This document shows positions 45,801-56,289 of a DNA stretch of 64,000 nt, piece after piece. Every line of letters begins with the position of its first letter. The stretch's first letter is position 1. The notes below the pieces were generated by a model. The model had not been told where the DNA came from, searched no databases, and was given only the letters and a program-made list of their open reading frames with translations. The translations under genes were made by a program, and so were the position numbers. Origin of the DNA: Diadema setosum (lineage: Eukaryota > Echinodermata > Echinoidea > Diadematoida > Diadematidae); NCBI RefSeq assembly GCF_964275005.1, contig NC_092705.1, forward strand, positions 23,247,480 to 23,311,479, given 5' to 3'.

Positions 45801-47677
45801 TTCAGCTGTTGTCTGGTATTTCCTATAATATAAATATTATCATTTAAACAATATGATTTTCCAGTTTTATTGCCTTATTCAAGAATGCTACTTTTTTATT
45901 GCTAAAAACAGATAACAACTGTCCATATTTATTTCTTTCAAATTACGTAATAACCAAAGATCATATTAAATGTGTCTAGTAATAAATCTTTGTACATATA
46001 CACTCATTAACATATCTTTTTTTATATCCAAAGACTTTATATGCTAAATGGACTGTCTGAATTGCACACCAGTCAAATTGATTGGAGTAATTGAATGCTA
46101 CTGCAATAATTTTTCTTTTCTTTTCTTTTTTTCAAGTTAAAACTATCGCCTACCATAAAGTTCAGCCTTCTTGAACATATGATTGCAATCTGGGATGGAC
46201 TTGGCCTCAGCCCAAGCCTGCAGCGAGTAAAAGTACAGCTTTCCTGAGGGTGTTGTGTCATTCAGCTTGTAGTAAATACCCCCGACCGGATCTGAAGGAA
46301 AACATCACGATGATAAAATGACATTAATAACACCGAGTTACTCAAGCAAGCATCTATGGAAAATGTGTGTTGTAGTAACATCATACCGTCCTCAACCAGT
46401 TAATCTTCTTTATGTCTGCAATACTGAACAAACCTCTTCTTACCTTCTGATTACATTCAAAATTTGAACTTTGATTGAGAATGTTGGCTGTTATTATTTT
46501 TTGACAGCACTGGAAGGAGTATTTGTGAGCCGCTACAACAAAATGATCCTAAAGTCGGGCGAGGTCGATTATTTGAAAATTGCATGATATAATCCCCTAA
46601 TCTTTCTGCTTTAAATTGAGATATAACACATTTTATAAAAATAATCGGCTGCGGAGATATCGACGTTTAAAAGAGAGCATGTCGAGACGTCTGGAAAATC
46701 ACTGTTTCGAGAAAAGCGCCCTAAAAGTCTTCCTTTCGACGCAATCGCGATCAAGGGACATGCAAGTCAGTTTTCACCTCTGGACAATAGAAGGTAAGCC
46801 CTAGCAACCCCCGAAGAGTTCATTCAAGCACATCAGCGTCGGCGGTCTCCTCACCAACCAATCAGTGACCAGGATGTGAGAAGCGGCTGATCATAGCGCA
46901 CCCCGCCCGCATGCACCAGTCGACTGGGCAGTGTGCGAGCTTCACGTTTCGGTTAGCAGCAAGCAGCAAACTGACCAATGAGATCACTTTGGTCGTTGTT
47001 AGGGCGGAACCTATCTGTGGCGCTCAATCCAAATTTTCGAACCAGTTTCTGCTTCGGTGAAACGCCAAAAAACATGGCTCAGAAAAACGCTATTTTTTTA
47101 ACCTTTCCTTTGATCATTTTGCTTCAAAATTTCGACAGATGATAGAAGACATGTTAGACTCCAATAATGTATCAAAATCAGAAAATCGTAAGTTTTGACC
47201 AATTTTAATGCTCTGATTTCAAACTCGATTTTCACCGCTTCGACCCTGCGCGACTTTAGACCTTTTTGTTGTAGCGGGTCACATTTAGCCTACAGTGGTA
47301 CTTCAGCGAAGATTCACTTGCCTAACAATGCTTTGAACAGATGTCTATAAGTACCTTTAATCATCTTCACATTCTATGATCAACTGAAAGCAATATGGTA
47401 TGTCTGACACTAAAAATAGTAAAAGAAGAGAGAAAAAAAACCCACGAAGACCATAATTGTGATCATCACGTTTTGTTATCTAGAAGCATTTAAAGGTGAT
47501 GTGTACATGCAAAATTCTACCACCAAACCAACCTGTGAAGCAAAATTCTGTGACAAAGAGTCCAGTGCTCTTCGCTGCTCTGAGTGAGTTGAAAATCCCC
47601 TCCACTGTCCTACAGCTCACACTAGGGATGATCATCAGCAAAAACATAGCCCCAGTCTGCCTCCAGATTGCCTCCAT
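36802..47677 (-). CDS. GPR180: Integral membrane protein GPR180
   Basis: GPR180 (intimal thickness receptor) is a membrane protein with an extracellular N-domain and seven membrane helices, related to TMEM145 and reported to act in TGF-beta-type signalling. Nine minus-strand exons with matching phases: 47677-47521, 46291-46154, 45253-45053, 42676-42570, 41750-41627, 40241-40090, 39621-39430, 37448-37371, 36966-36802. They give 437 aa; the human protein has 440. A signal peptide is visible (MEAIWRQTGAMFLLMIIPSV). Family marks: KLYFYSLQAW in exon 2, WRVVYADKFTC (119-129), YFVVGCICA and KKRGPMH (exon 4), AELLDIIAQFGMLYMMLSL over the exon 5/6 joint, LLWEQF and AYHSH (exon 7), REFYGNFAK, and YRLFLSRSLYWEISS (401-415). 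An NHS glycosylation site lies at 107-109. An acceptor at 47721-47722, 43 bases above the ATG, implies an upstream non-coding exon. Introns carry many MITEs, a SINE and a minisatellite. Confidence 0.95.
38292..38712. mobile_element. Cgcgaaaa MITE, copy 3, interrupted
   Basis: Left end TCCTGTATACACCATATATTTAA, right end AATATTCAGCGTATACAGTA, with AAATTCACGAAAATAAA inside. A second element (38390-38551) sits in the middle. It lies in GPR180 intron 7. Confidence 0.65.
38390..38551. mobile_element. CAGTGGCGGATCCA MITE with ACTAG duplication
   Basis: Ends CAGTGGCGGATCCATGGA and (inverted) GCAGGGGCGGATCCAGGA. It is flanked by the direct repeat ACTAG at 38385-38389 and 38552-38556. It interrupts the older MITE around it. 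162 bp, non-coding. Confidence 0.7.
38840..39295. repeat. Minisatellite in GPR180 intron 7
   Basis: About five irregular units of 75-115 bp. Each contains GTGTTATATTGCACCTCTTATA, GGCAATATCCATATAACAGC and TTCTTTTTAGGAAAATATAA. Units differ by deletions. The array runs directly into CTTT and GA repeats (39297-39365) that end 65 bases before the exon 7 donor. Confidence 0.75.
39297..39365. repeat. CTTT and GA simple repeats
   Basis: CTTT units at 39297-39320 are followed by a T-rich bridge and a GA run at 39341-39365. Confidence 0.85.
39845..39906. repeat. AACAGTTAATA tandem repeat
   Basis: Short overlapping copies of AACAGTTAAT(AA) in GPR180 intron 6, about five in all. Confidence 0.6.
40311..40530 (+). 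mobile_element. tRNA-derived SINE fragment
   Basis: An A-box-like head (TTGGCTCAATCGGTAGCACA) and a degraded B-box region (TTTGACTCCCGAGTC) are followed by GAGCACTGTTGTGTG and TGCACATACTAAAGAACCCA, a body and tail typical of invertebrate tRNA SINEs. It lies in GPR180 intron 5, antisense to the gene. No poly-A or clear target duplication. Confidence 0.55.
40664..40933. mobile_element. hAT-like MITE, CAGAGACTCCAAC ends
   Basis: CAGAGACTCCAACTCTCCC and its inverse GGGTTGGAGTCTCTG form the ends. CATTGT follows both ends as a direct repeat (40658-40663 and 40934-40939), perhaps part of an 8-bp duplication. CAG..CTG ends are usual in hAT elements. The open frames on the minus strand come from this repeat. 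Confidence 0.55.
41228..41320. mobile_element. 85-bp TTAA hairpin element, copy 2
   Basis: CCCGTTGAGGACGAGTCCC and GTATACTCAGGCGAGTGTCT at the left, GCCCGTCCTCAACAA at the right. It is inverted relative to copy 1; the TTAA flanks are eroded. Confidence 0.7.
41868..41950. mobile_element. 85-bp TTAA hairpin element, copy 3
   Basis: TTAACCCGTTGAGGAAGAGC and TTTTGCTACAATACGCATTTCC, then CCCGAGTATA. The right end is lost. Confidence 0.65.
42757..43137. mobile_element. TTAA-flanked element, AGGTCCTGTTTACC end
   Basis: TTAA at 42753-42756 and 43138-43141 bound 381 bp. The left end AGGTCCTGTTTACCTTTGGG and the right end (inverted) AGGCATAATTTACCATTTGC match moderately. Non-coding, in GPR180 intron 3. 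Confidence 0.55.
43603..44363. mobile_element. TTAACCCTAAAGGGGCC family, copy 1
   Basis: CCCTAAAGGGGCCGGGC at the left and GGCCCTTTTAGGG at the right, flanked by TTAA at 43599-43602 and 44364-44367. Subterminal G-tract and C-tract stretches and the inverted words GGATTCCGCCCCCCC are characteristic. 761 bp, no protein. GPR180 intron 3. Confidence 0.75.
45516..45560. repeat. GATA/GACA repeat
   Basis: GATAGATAGATAG..GACAGACAGACAGA tetranucleotides in GPR180 intron 2. Confidence 0.8.
46334..46403. mobile_element. 85-bp TTAA hairpin element, copy 4
   Basis: GCATCTATGGAAAATGTGTG, TTGTAGTAACATCATACC and GTCCTCAACCAGTTAA match the right two thirds of the family. It lies just upstream of GPR180 exon 2, 42 bases from the acceptor. 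Confidence 0.6.
46524..47283. mobile_element. TGTGACCCGCTACAACAAAA element
   Basis: TGTGAGCCGCTACAACAAAA and CCTAAAGTCGGGCGAGGTCG at the left; the right end inverted reads TGTGACCCGCTACAACAAAA and GGTCTAAAGTCGCGCAGG. Terminal repeats of about 45 bp, 760 bp in total, in GPR180 intron 1. Non-coding. Confidence 0.75.
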
Positions 47678-47851
47678 GATACAGCCTGTGTACTTTCTCT
47701 GTCAAGGCCTCTGTGAATTCCTAATTCAGAAATTCAAACAAAACAGCAACCAAAATTCAGCTTGAATGTATGGGATATAGGCCTGGTCAAGTTGTGTATC
47801 CATTGTAAGGTAGTCCACAAGCATTTCAATACATTTACTGTATACATTGTA

Positions 47852-49156
47852 TATGTTACCCTGAATCACAAAACCAACAAAAAGTCAGCTACACATTGAT
47901 TTTTACTTAATGGCAGATTCTTTAAGTGTAGACCCTAAGCTTTAACCAGGCTTTTTTGGGTGTTCTGTGGTGGTGTGGTGTTCTGTGGGGGTGGGGGTGG
48001 GGGTTAATTCAACCCTAATCACCCCCCCCCCAAGATCTCGGCCGTTGATCGCCATGGGGGGGGGGGGGGGGGGGGGGAGAGCTGGGGGTGGGGGGAGGTT
48101 AATTCACCCAACCACCCCCACCCCCCCCCCCCCCCCCCCCCCCCCGAGATCCCGTCCGATCGCCATGAAAATTGTCACATGCATTACCTATTGCATAATC
48201 TACCAAACCATACCAAAAAAATTTGAAATTTTCATCATAATCATTAATTATGCTATGCATGAAATCATACATTTTGCTCTTAATCAGAGAGTAAAGCTCC
48301 TAGAATCCTAATTTTTGGTGGTAAAATCTTTGTAACATTCCTGACAATGTAGTCGGAAAAAAAAAAAATCTGGTATCAAAATCAATAAACTTGTATTTAT
48401 TTCATTGTTTTATGAATTTCTTATGTATGTCTTTGTTTCGACCCTTTGTTTTATCATTTTTTTTTTGCAAAATTTATGACAGAATCTATTTCAAGCATAA
48501 TTATGCTAAAATTAATGATTTCAGCATATGAAAGTGAAAATAATCATATCTTTTAGTATGAATAAGGTGAGAAAACTCCATTTGCATAGACTTTATACAC
48601 AAAATCACATTTTTGAGCCATTTTCAGTCTGACAGGCACGTAAAAAAGGTCGGGCAGCATCGTAACAGTATGTGCGATTTTCGCAAAAATGGTGTCAAAA
48701 GATGTGTGAGACTTGAAAGTAAAAAGTCAGTGAATGGCGCGGTCAAAAAATTTCGCGCAGCGGAGTAGTCTCGGAAAATGTCAGGGGGGGGGGGGTTGAT
48801 TCAACTCCCAGCCTTTTTAGGGTTAAAATACAATACAACTGACCTTCCTAACCCATCTGTATCATGGAAAGAAAATATGCACTCTGATAAAAGGGTGTTT
48901 ACTGAGAAAAAGAGGCTTTCAAGTTATCAGGTTCAGAGTTGAAATTAAACAGCTTGTAGAAGGTTTTCATAAAATACACTGAAATGAATGGGGCCTCTAA
49001 TAGACATACCCACTTATCACAATAAAATTGTTATAACATTCTAAAAATAAAAAAAAAAGTGTTCTGTAAAAATTGCTAATCAAACATACTTTCCCATTTG
49101 TTTTATAAACCCAAATTTTGCAAACTTTTTGTTGGTTTTGTGGTGCACAGTCACAC
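47852..49156. mobile_element. TATGTGACC family, copy 3, interrupted
   Basis: Left end TATGTTACCCTGAATCACAAAACC then AACAAAAAGTC; right end ACTTTTTGTTGGTTTTGTGG then TGCACAGTCACACA. The body has GGAAAGAAAATATGCACTC and ACTGAGAAAAAGAGGCT, as in the two FIS1-intron copies. It is interrupted by the element at 47946-48822. Confidence 0.7.
47946..48822. mobile_element. TTAACCCTAAAGGGGCC family, copy 2
   Basis: TTAA at 47942-47945 and 48823-48826 bound 877 bp. It begins CCAGGCTTTTTTGGG, ends AGCCTTTTTAGGG and shares GATCTCGGCC, TGCATAATCTAC and TTCTTATGTATGTCTTTG with copy 1. Long G and C tracts (48057-48077 and 48116-48146) face each other and could fold into a hairpin. Confidence 0.75.
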
Positions 49157-50459
49157 ACATACCTCCTGGATCCTGCTCTGCTGCTCTGCTAGTTTTAATA
49201 CATCAAAAAACAATTACACATACAAATAAACAAGCACACAGATTTTTAGAGACCAATAAACGCATTCAGTCAGGTGAGAAAAACAACTGAAGAGAGATCT
49301 CTAACTAGTCTGATGAGCAAGACCCAAGGTAATAATACTGTCAGTCTGTCAAAGCCATGCTTCTCAACCTTTTCAACCCGAGGCCCACCTTACAAATACA
49401 AGTACTGTCAGGGACAGTGGATCCTCCACTTTTATTCTTTTTTGTTTGAGTCAAGTGAGATCACATTATCTGGTATTAATTTATCCATTTTGATTTTGGC
49501 AGACGTCAGACATCACTACAGCCCACCTGTCTGTGTGTGCGAGCTTCGCAGCTCGGCCCACTGCACTGCGCTGGTCTAGTTACTCGTTAGAATGACTGCA
49601 GTACTAGTAGAATCTGGATTATCTAGACATGCTGACATGCTGGTTAGATGACTGACAGTAATTAACACACATAGACACACATACAGACACAATTTATAGA
49701 CTCAATTAAAAACACTGAATTCAAATTATAATAATATTCATCAATCACAGTGCTCAGAAGCTTTTCTGCCGGCTGCCTCTGCAGGTTGCTGTGTGAGGTT
49801 GAGGATTTAATACATAGCTAGCAACATGTACCACTTAATTCAGAAAATTTGTGCAACTTTTTCCTAAAAAATACTGAACGATCGATTTCATACATGAATG
49901 AGGGCATGGTCATCATGATGATGCAAACTTTTTCACGAATACATGTTCAATGATGTTGTAACTTAAATTGCCTTCCAGATACAGCACTTCCAAACACAGG
50001 AATAAACGTATGGGACTGATCCTACGTGTAACGCGTTTTTCTTAACAATGTAGCTTTCCACGTATAAAGAAACTAATAAACAGTTTCAAAGATTTTACCA
50101 CTTGTCATAATCGTCACCCCGCTACAGCTAGTTTTCTCCCGCAGTTTGATGCTCCTCAAAATTAATACTGAGTACTTGCTAGGAATCGCTGATGTGTCAC
50201 CGCCACTGGTGGGCCACGCATATTATTATGCGCACCAATAACAGCTGGCCGTGGTTTGTGTACGGATTCCGCACGGGGAGGTCGACTCTGGAGTTGGATT
50301 GGAGCAGCTGCTTGCCTGCATGCTGCAGGAGCTAGCAGCGAACGGCCCCGCTGGTTGGCAGACGTAAGCCAGCCGACAAGACTAGCTGGAGGCATGGACC
50401 ATGGGGTAGACGTGTGGTAGACGTGTCAATTCTTTTTTAGATCAGTTTGTGTCCCAGAC
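49157..50459. other. Spacer upstream of GPR180
   Basis: No coding exon found. A CpG-rich patch at 50170-50400 is listed separately. A stretch starting CTTCTCAACCTTTTCAACCC at 49360 resembles a hAT-type repeat, without defined ends. Confidence 0.35.
50170..50400 (-). promoter_or_regulatory. Candidate GPR180 promoter / 5' exon region
   Basis: A GC- and CpG-richer patch amid AT-rich DNA, with an inverted CCAAT box (ATTGGTGCG on the minus strand). GPR180 needs a non-coding 5' exon upstream of 47721, and this is the nearest island-like stretch on that side. Position and role are inference only. Confidence 0.25.
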
Positions 50460-50962
50460 CAGTGTTGCCAGATGGTGATTTCGAGAACCAAAAAGGGTGA
50501 AATTTGGTGATTTTTGAAGTTGTTTGGTGACAAAATTTTAGCCTGGTAACCAAATCAAAATTTGGTGATTTTTGGTAATTTTTTGGTGATTTTGAGACCA
50601 ATGAAAAATAATCACACTGATTGAAAACGAAAATGCATTTTGCCCAAAGTTTTCCCCTTATTTCCTGTAGAAACATAACATGTGCCCCTTTTTTGTCACT
50701 CAACACACGTCCACACAAACACTCTTATATCCCAATTAACACATCGAACACATTTTGCATTTAGTGTGTGTGACTAGGCCTACTGCACACCGTAAATTGC
50801 ACCAAGACTCGCGGAGAGTGTTTGATAAAGGTTTATGACATAATTTTGTTTTGAAATTTTAGCCTTACCTACGCTTTTCCAAATTTGGTGATTTTTTATG
50901 GCTTTTGGTGATTTTTCACATGCCTTTTGGTGATTTTGCTCTGTTGGGACCTGGCAACGCTG
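50460..50962. mobile_element. hAT-type MITE with perfect 8-bp TSD
   Basis: CAGTGTTGCCAG at the left and CTGGCAACGCTG at the right (11 of 12 paired), flanked by the identical octamer TCCCAGAC at 50452-50459 and 50963-50970. An 8-bp duplication with CAG..CTG ends defines hAT insertions. The 503-bp body repeats TTTGGTGATTTTTGG-like words about ten times, with a non-repeated middle. No transposase. Confidence 0.85.
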
Positions 50963-51364
50963 TCCCAGACTAGACTATCGGTACACCCTATCTACAGTAC
51001 TTGCTGCGTCTGCAGCTCCGGATCCGGATTCCTGTCTGCCTGCACTTGCTCACTTGTGCTAATCCGCTAGACTTGCGAATTCACATCCAATTCTCAAAAG
51101 CTCTAGACTTTCTCAGAGCTAGTTATGCAGGGCCCTGCACGACACACCAAGCTATGAAGCAACGCGCCCTGTAAAAATGATATTCTGTTAATGAAAAAGT
51201 GTCAATCATCATAATGGAGGAAAGGGATCACTGGTCGACACTGGGGTCGCGTTTTGAGCCCATTTGTTTAATTTAGCTGTCCGCTTTCACGAGTCAGAGA
51301 AATCTTAGTTAACATTTCGCCAATTAAATTGGTTGAACCATTCTTTCATAACATTAAAAAAAGA

Positions 51365-52782
51365 CCCAGCAAACAATAACGTTTTCACAACGTTTCCTAA
51401 ACGTCTTTTTTTTTGAGGTTCCGTACGTCTTCGTATAAAATGGACGTTTTTAAAACGTACATACAACGTCAAAGTTGGGACTTCACATTACCGCAAAGCA
51501 CAGGGTTTTTTAACGTTTTCAAAACGTCAATGGACGTTTCCAAACGTTTTTGTTATGTCTGCTACGTCTTTGCCCTTCTACACGTCCACAAAACGTTTTT
51601 ATTAGGTCTGCTACGTCGACTTCGTCTTTAATGAACGTTTAAAAACGTTTTTATTTGGTCCGCTACGTGTTCGTCATAAGTTTCTTTATATTGAATATTC
51701 ATTCCTATTAATATGAATATATTCAAATAAGAAAATACAACATTTGAATAACACTAGTTGAAAAACACTAGTGGAAATAAGGAGAAAAAAAAATAAAGTC
51801 ACCAACGTTATTGCTCAGTTATTCATAATTTCAAATTGTTTTATGAAGAGGTATTTTCATACGTGTATGTTGATAGGCCTAATTATAAGGTGTGTGTGAT
51901 CTAATCTTAGTATAGCCATGTCTTCATGCATTGCAACATTTTGCTGGTATATAAAAGAATGTGATACAGACTCATCAATTAGGAATAGGATGCAGTATAG
52001 GTGTATGTGGTGGGACAGGTTCTGCGGACGTCTAGAAAATCATTGAAAACCGTCTAGCACGTTCAAAAAACGTTTTACGAACGTGTACAAAAGTCTTATG
52101 ACCCGTTCCAGAACGTTTAGAGACGGCCTTTCATTTCCGTCTAGAACGTCCAGAAAACCTTTTAAGAACGTCTAATGTTTATTTTTATTGGGCATTAAAA
52201 AAAAAGTATAGTTATGAAACTATACAGGCACAATCTGGGGTTAACGTTCCTTAATCCTAGTATCCTAACGTCCTACCACCTATACCTATATTAGGGCTTA
52301 TACATATCCTATAAGAAATTCCCAATTGATGAAACTGTATCAAATGTTGTAATGCATGAAGACATGGTTACTAAAATCAAATCACACATGCACCTTAATT
52401 AGGCCTATCAACATAATAATAAAAATACCTCTTTATTACAAAATTTGAAATTGTGAATAACTGAACAATAACGTAGGTACAAATTTTAACGCTGCATAAG
52501 ATTTGAACCCAGCATAAATCTTTAGATTTCAATGTCTTTTATCTATTTCCACTAATTTTCAAATCTTATATTGTCTTATCATACAAATGTTTTGAAACGT
52601 CCATTGACGTTTTTAAAACGTTTTCAACAAAAAAAAAATATGTGCTCTGCGGTAAATGCAAAGTCTCAACTTTGACGTTGTATGTACGTTTTAAAAACGT
52701 TCATTTTATATCATACGAAGACGTACGGAACCTCAAAAAATCGTTTAGGAAACGTTCTGAAAACGTTGTGTGTTTGCTGGGG
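51365..52782. mobile_element. Long palindrome built of ACGTTTT words
   Basis: Left end CCCAGCAAACAATAACGTTTTC, right end AAAACGTTGTGTGTTTGCTGGGG. Pairing runs deep: GAGGTTCCGTACGTCTTCGTAT, CAACGTCAAAGTTGGGAC and, much further in, TCTTCATGCATTGCAACATTT, all return inverted in the right half. Arms are about 570 bp each with a short unpaired centre. Subterminal parts are dense in AACGTT/ACGTTTT words. Non-coding. Confidence 0.8.
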
Positions 52783-52952
52783 CCTATAGATTCTTTGAAA
52801 TCGCGATATGCTGGCAAGATTTTTTTTTTTTTTTTGTCTCTTTTTTATTTCATTAAAAATTGGTGATAAGCACACTTTTCAGGAACTGCTACAACACTCT
52901 TGAAATGACTGGTTTATTTGCAATTCCTTGAGTAAAAAAAAAAAAAAAAAAA

Positions 52953-53339
52953 AAGGACTGTACAGTATATTGTTGAGGTGGGGATTCATGTTTTGAACAT
53001 TCCTAAGGGAGATAATGAAAAGCCTCTTATGAAATATGAAAGAGCATGTATTTTAAGAAGGATTCAACGTTTATTTGATGAAAATTAGTTTTCAAATGGC
53101 TGAGATATCCCAAAAAGTGCTAATAATAAAAGGCGACATGCCACAACTTTATTAGGGTCTCTTTGTTTCACCTTGTTTTTGGATAATCTCAGCCATTTCA
53201 AAACCGATTTTCATCGAATAAACTTTTGATACCCCTTAAAACTGCATGCTCTTTGACATCTCATAGAGTGGTTTCTGAATATCTCGCAAAACGTTAATAA
53301 AAGCTAAATCCTCACCTCGACCAGAACTGTACACACCCT
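52953..53339. mobile_element. AGGACTGTACAG MITE with 3' TTAA
   Basis: AAGGACTGTACAG..GAGGTGGGGATTC at the left and GAATCC-like TCCTCACCTCGACC..CTGTACACACCCTT at the right, with TTAA at 53340-53343. Inner arms pair (GAAAGAGCATG/CATGCTCTTTG, AATGGCTGAGAT/ATCTCAGCCATT). The left flank is masked by a poly-A run. Confidence 0.7.
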
Positions 53340-53343
53340 TTAA

Positions 53344-53853
53344 CATAGCTCACCTGTGTCAACAACGCTGTGTCTCCTCTTTTTTGCAGATTTCTAGAAA
53401 AGCAATCACCGCCGGCAGGAAGTTTTGAAAAGGCGGGGGGGAGGGGGGGAGGCACTTCCGGGTTTCATGAGCTAACAAGCAATACTGAAAAAAAAAATAA
53501 ATAAATAGATAAAAGGTCTATCTTTATCTTTCTCATTCCACTCTTTCTAGTACCGCTTACGCACTTTCGGGGTTTAAAAAAAAAAAAAAAAAAGTGGGGG
53601 CCCAAAGTGGTGACACCTTAAGCACCTTAAATGTATTCCTTTGTATGGTGCAAAAAAAAAAAAAAAGTGGGGGGGGGGGCGACTCCCTGAAAGTTTTCAA
53701 AAGTGAATTAGAAAATGTTTAATTCCTAGACATGCAGGGGCGTCGATCAGTTTTTTTTTTTTTTTTTTTTTTTGGGGGGGGGGGGGGGGCAAAACTTGGA
53801 CGATGCCGCGAGGGGCGTGCGGTGGCGGATGCGAGGGAGCGACGGACACACGC

Positions 53854-53893
<40 letters not shown>

Positions 53894-54775
53894 CCTCGCA
53901 CTACAGAGGGAGCTGTTATATTTTCAGAGATGAAATTCAACGATCTGATGCACACTTTTGGTGAAAGATAGCTTGAAGAATATTCAAGGGGAATGAGAAT
54001 AATTAAATCGCAGTGTATGTCACCTCTTATTTCGCGTGAGCCAGAGCATTTTAATTATTGCAGCTGTGAAAGTTTACAAAGGTGCGGGGTGGGGAAAGTA
54101 AACGAGGGGTACTTACCCCCCCCCCCCCCACACACACACACACACACGTACACAGGAATGAATTTTTGCATTTTTAGACCTATTGTCTATGGAGGGGGGG
54201 GGGTCCGAGGGGGACTAGCAGGGCGAGAAAGGGGATATAGATTGAGGGGGGTACCCCCCCCCCTCCCACACACACCCCCACACACGAGGGGATTTAACTT
54301 TTGCATCTAGAAATTCGTCAATAAAAAAAAAAACTGTATTTAGGCCCTATTCTTAACTGTAAAAGGTCAACTAACTGAGATTGGGGTACTAAGGGTCATG
54401 TGGAAATCATCAACCAATAATTTTCATGACATTATTACGTATCTTACTTGAGCATACTGGAAACCAGTTGCCCAACTTATATATAACGCTATGGGGTAGT
54501 TTCAGAAATGCTATAGTAACGAGTAACATTAATATCTGATTGAAATTCTTCCTCAAACATTTTTGTCCATCCATTTCGCATTCGATTTAATTTCAATTTC
54601 ATCCAAATTGGCCCTATCTTTCTCAGGATTTCGATTTAGTGGTATAGGCCTAGATAACGACTGTATAGGCCTATCCTTAACTGCTTCACATTTCTTGCAA
54701 TAGATTTCATTTTCCGTGCCTTCACAGTGAGAAAGTACATCAAAGGAACCCTGTTTGGGCATTCGGGGTTTTTTT

Positions 54776-54813
<38 letters not shown>

Positions 54814-56089
54814 TTTTTTGAGGAGGATTCCGTTAGAAATCATAAATCATTCGTTTATCTACTTTTACCCCAGATATCTTCCTGATTTTCTTATTTTTTT
54901 TTAATGTTGTGAACATGTTTGTTTGTGTACGTCTCTTTGTCTCAGTGTGCAATTTATGTCTTTCTGTCTATGTTGTGTAACATACTGACTTGGATCATTA
55001 GGCTGCATTACACCACCTTTTTAAATTATTTATATTCGTCTCATGATTAGGTGGGACTTAGGCCTAAATGCTTGCCATTTTGTAAGTTTGAATGACGTAA
55101 CAGATTCCAAGGCAATTATATGGGTGTCTTAATCTGAATGTCATTTGCTTGATATCATGCTTATTATCTTATTCAAATTTGCAGGGTTTATTGCAATGTT
55201 TTCCACGGATAATAAATTCACATGGCCGGAGGAACGGCGGAGCACTTTTGCCCCCCCCCCCCCCCCCGTAAATGCGTATAATAGTGGCACTAGAAAGAAA
55301 ATAGAAACCTTGATGCGTTAGCGCAGTAGGGGGGCTTTGTTCAGAAGCTGCGCTGAAGGCCTTTTTTTTTTTTTCTTTTCTTGTTTTCTTGTTTTCTTGC
55401 TTGCTTGCTTGCTTGTTAGCTTATGAAATGCCCCGCCCCACACTACCTTTTAAAAACGTGGCGCCGGCGCCGGGTGATTCAAACGAGGGATTATTATGTA
55501 TACACGCACATATTAATGTCATGCCTAGTTAGGCATTCCTCAAATCGTTTACTTTTAGTCTAACCTTTTAGGATTATTCAATTTGAAGAGTTTCTTCCAC
55601 GAAAACAATAATATTTCGAATGAAGGAATGTTAATTTCAAAACTCTTTTCTTGATAATTATATTTAACTTCCGGTGAGACGTTTTTACAAGGATGAGATG
55701 GAATGAATGATTTTGAAACTTTTAATCTACGATCCTAAAAGTCACTTGACTCCTTTTGTTTCGTTTCGGTCGTTTCGCTTATTTCATCTCCCAAAAAAAA
55801 ATGTACAGTGAAACATTTGAATACACTATTAATGACACGGGCAGTCGTGATACGTTCATTTTTTTTTCTTCTTACCATGCTGCTGACTTATTGTATTTTT
55901 CGTTTCATTGTCTTTTGGACAAATGACGAATTTGAATAAACGAAAAGTGAATTTGAATGAGGAATTACCGAGGTGATCAAAACTATCGTGAATTTGATAG
56001 CATTTAGTGTAAAATCGAATGGCAAAAATACAAAATTGAGAGGGAAAACATAATTCAGTTCTTTTGGTACAGAGTGCAGTACATCCTTC
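53344..56089. other. Repeat-rich spacer
   Basis: Contains T-tract/G-tract junctions (53751-53789), CA repeats (53841-53888, 54131-54148), several C and G tracts, TC and TTTC repeats (54776-54812), and GCTT repeats (55391-55414). No exon is supported. Confidence 0.45.
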
Positions 56090-56289
56090 CCAGCAGCTGC
56101 TGTTAGCTGCGCGGCCGCGGCCGCTGGATGGTGTTGTTTCTGGTCGGTAAAGACGCTGCCCGCCCTCTCGCGGTGAAAGACGCTAACTACAAGCAGTGCC
56201 GTATATTAAGATATAATATACGGCACTGACTACAAGCCGAGAATGCTGCCCCCGTCTTGTGAATGTGAGGTTCTGTGAATCTGTAAATG
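56090..56289 (+). promoter_or_regulatory. Candidate INTS13 promoter / 5' UTR exon
   Basis: A CpG-rich patch with GCGGCCGCGGCCGC is followed by non-coding sequence that reaches a donor-like AAAT|GTGAGTAA at 56286-56294. An acceptor (gcttgttcag) at 57123-57132 lies 76 bases before the INTS13 start, so a 5' UTR intron of about 0.84 kb fits. Inference only. Confidence 0.35.
56195..56227. repeat. 33-bp perfect hairpin with flanking direct repeat
   Basis: AGTGCCGTATATTA is followed by a 5-base loop and its exact inverse. ACTACAAGC stands on both sides (56186-56194 and 56229-56237), as after a tiny insertion or templated duplication. Confidence 0.7.

Noticed and set aside
49360-49580. Possible hAT element starting CTTCTCAACCTTTTC
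   Set aside because: The words are suggestive, but I could not find matching ends or a target duplication.
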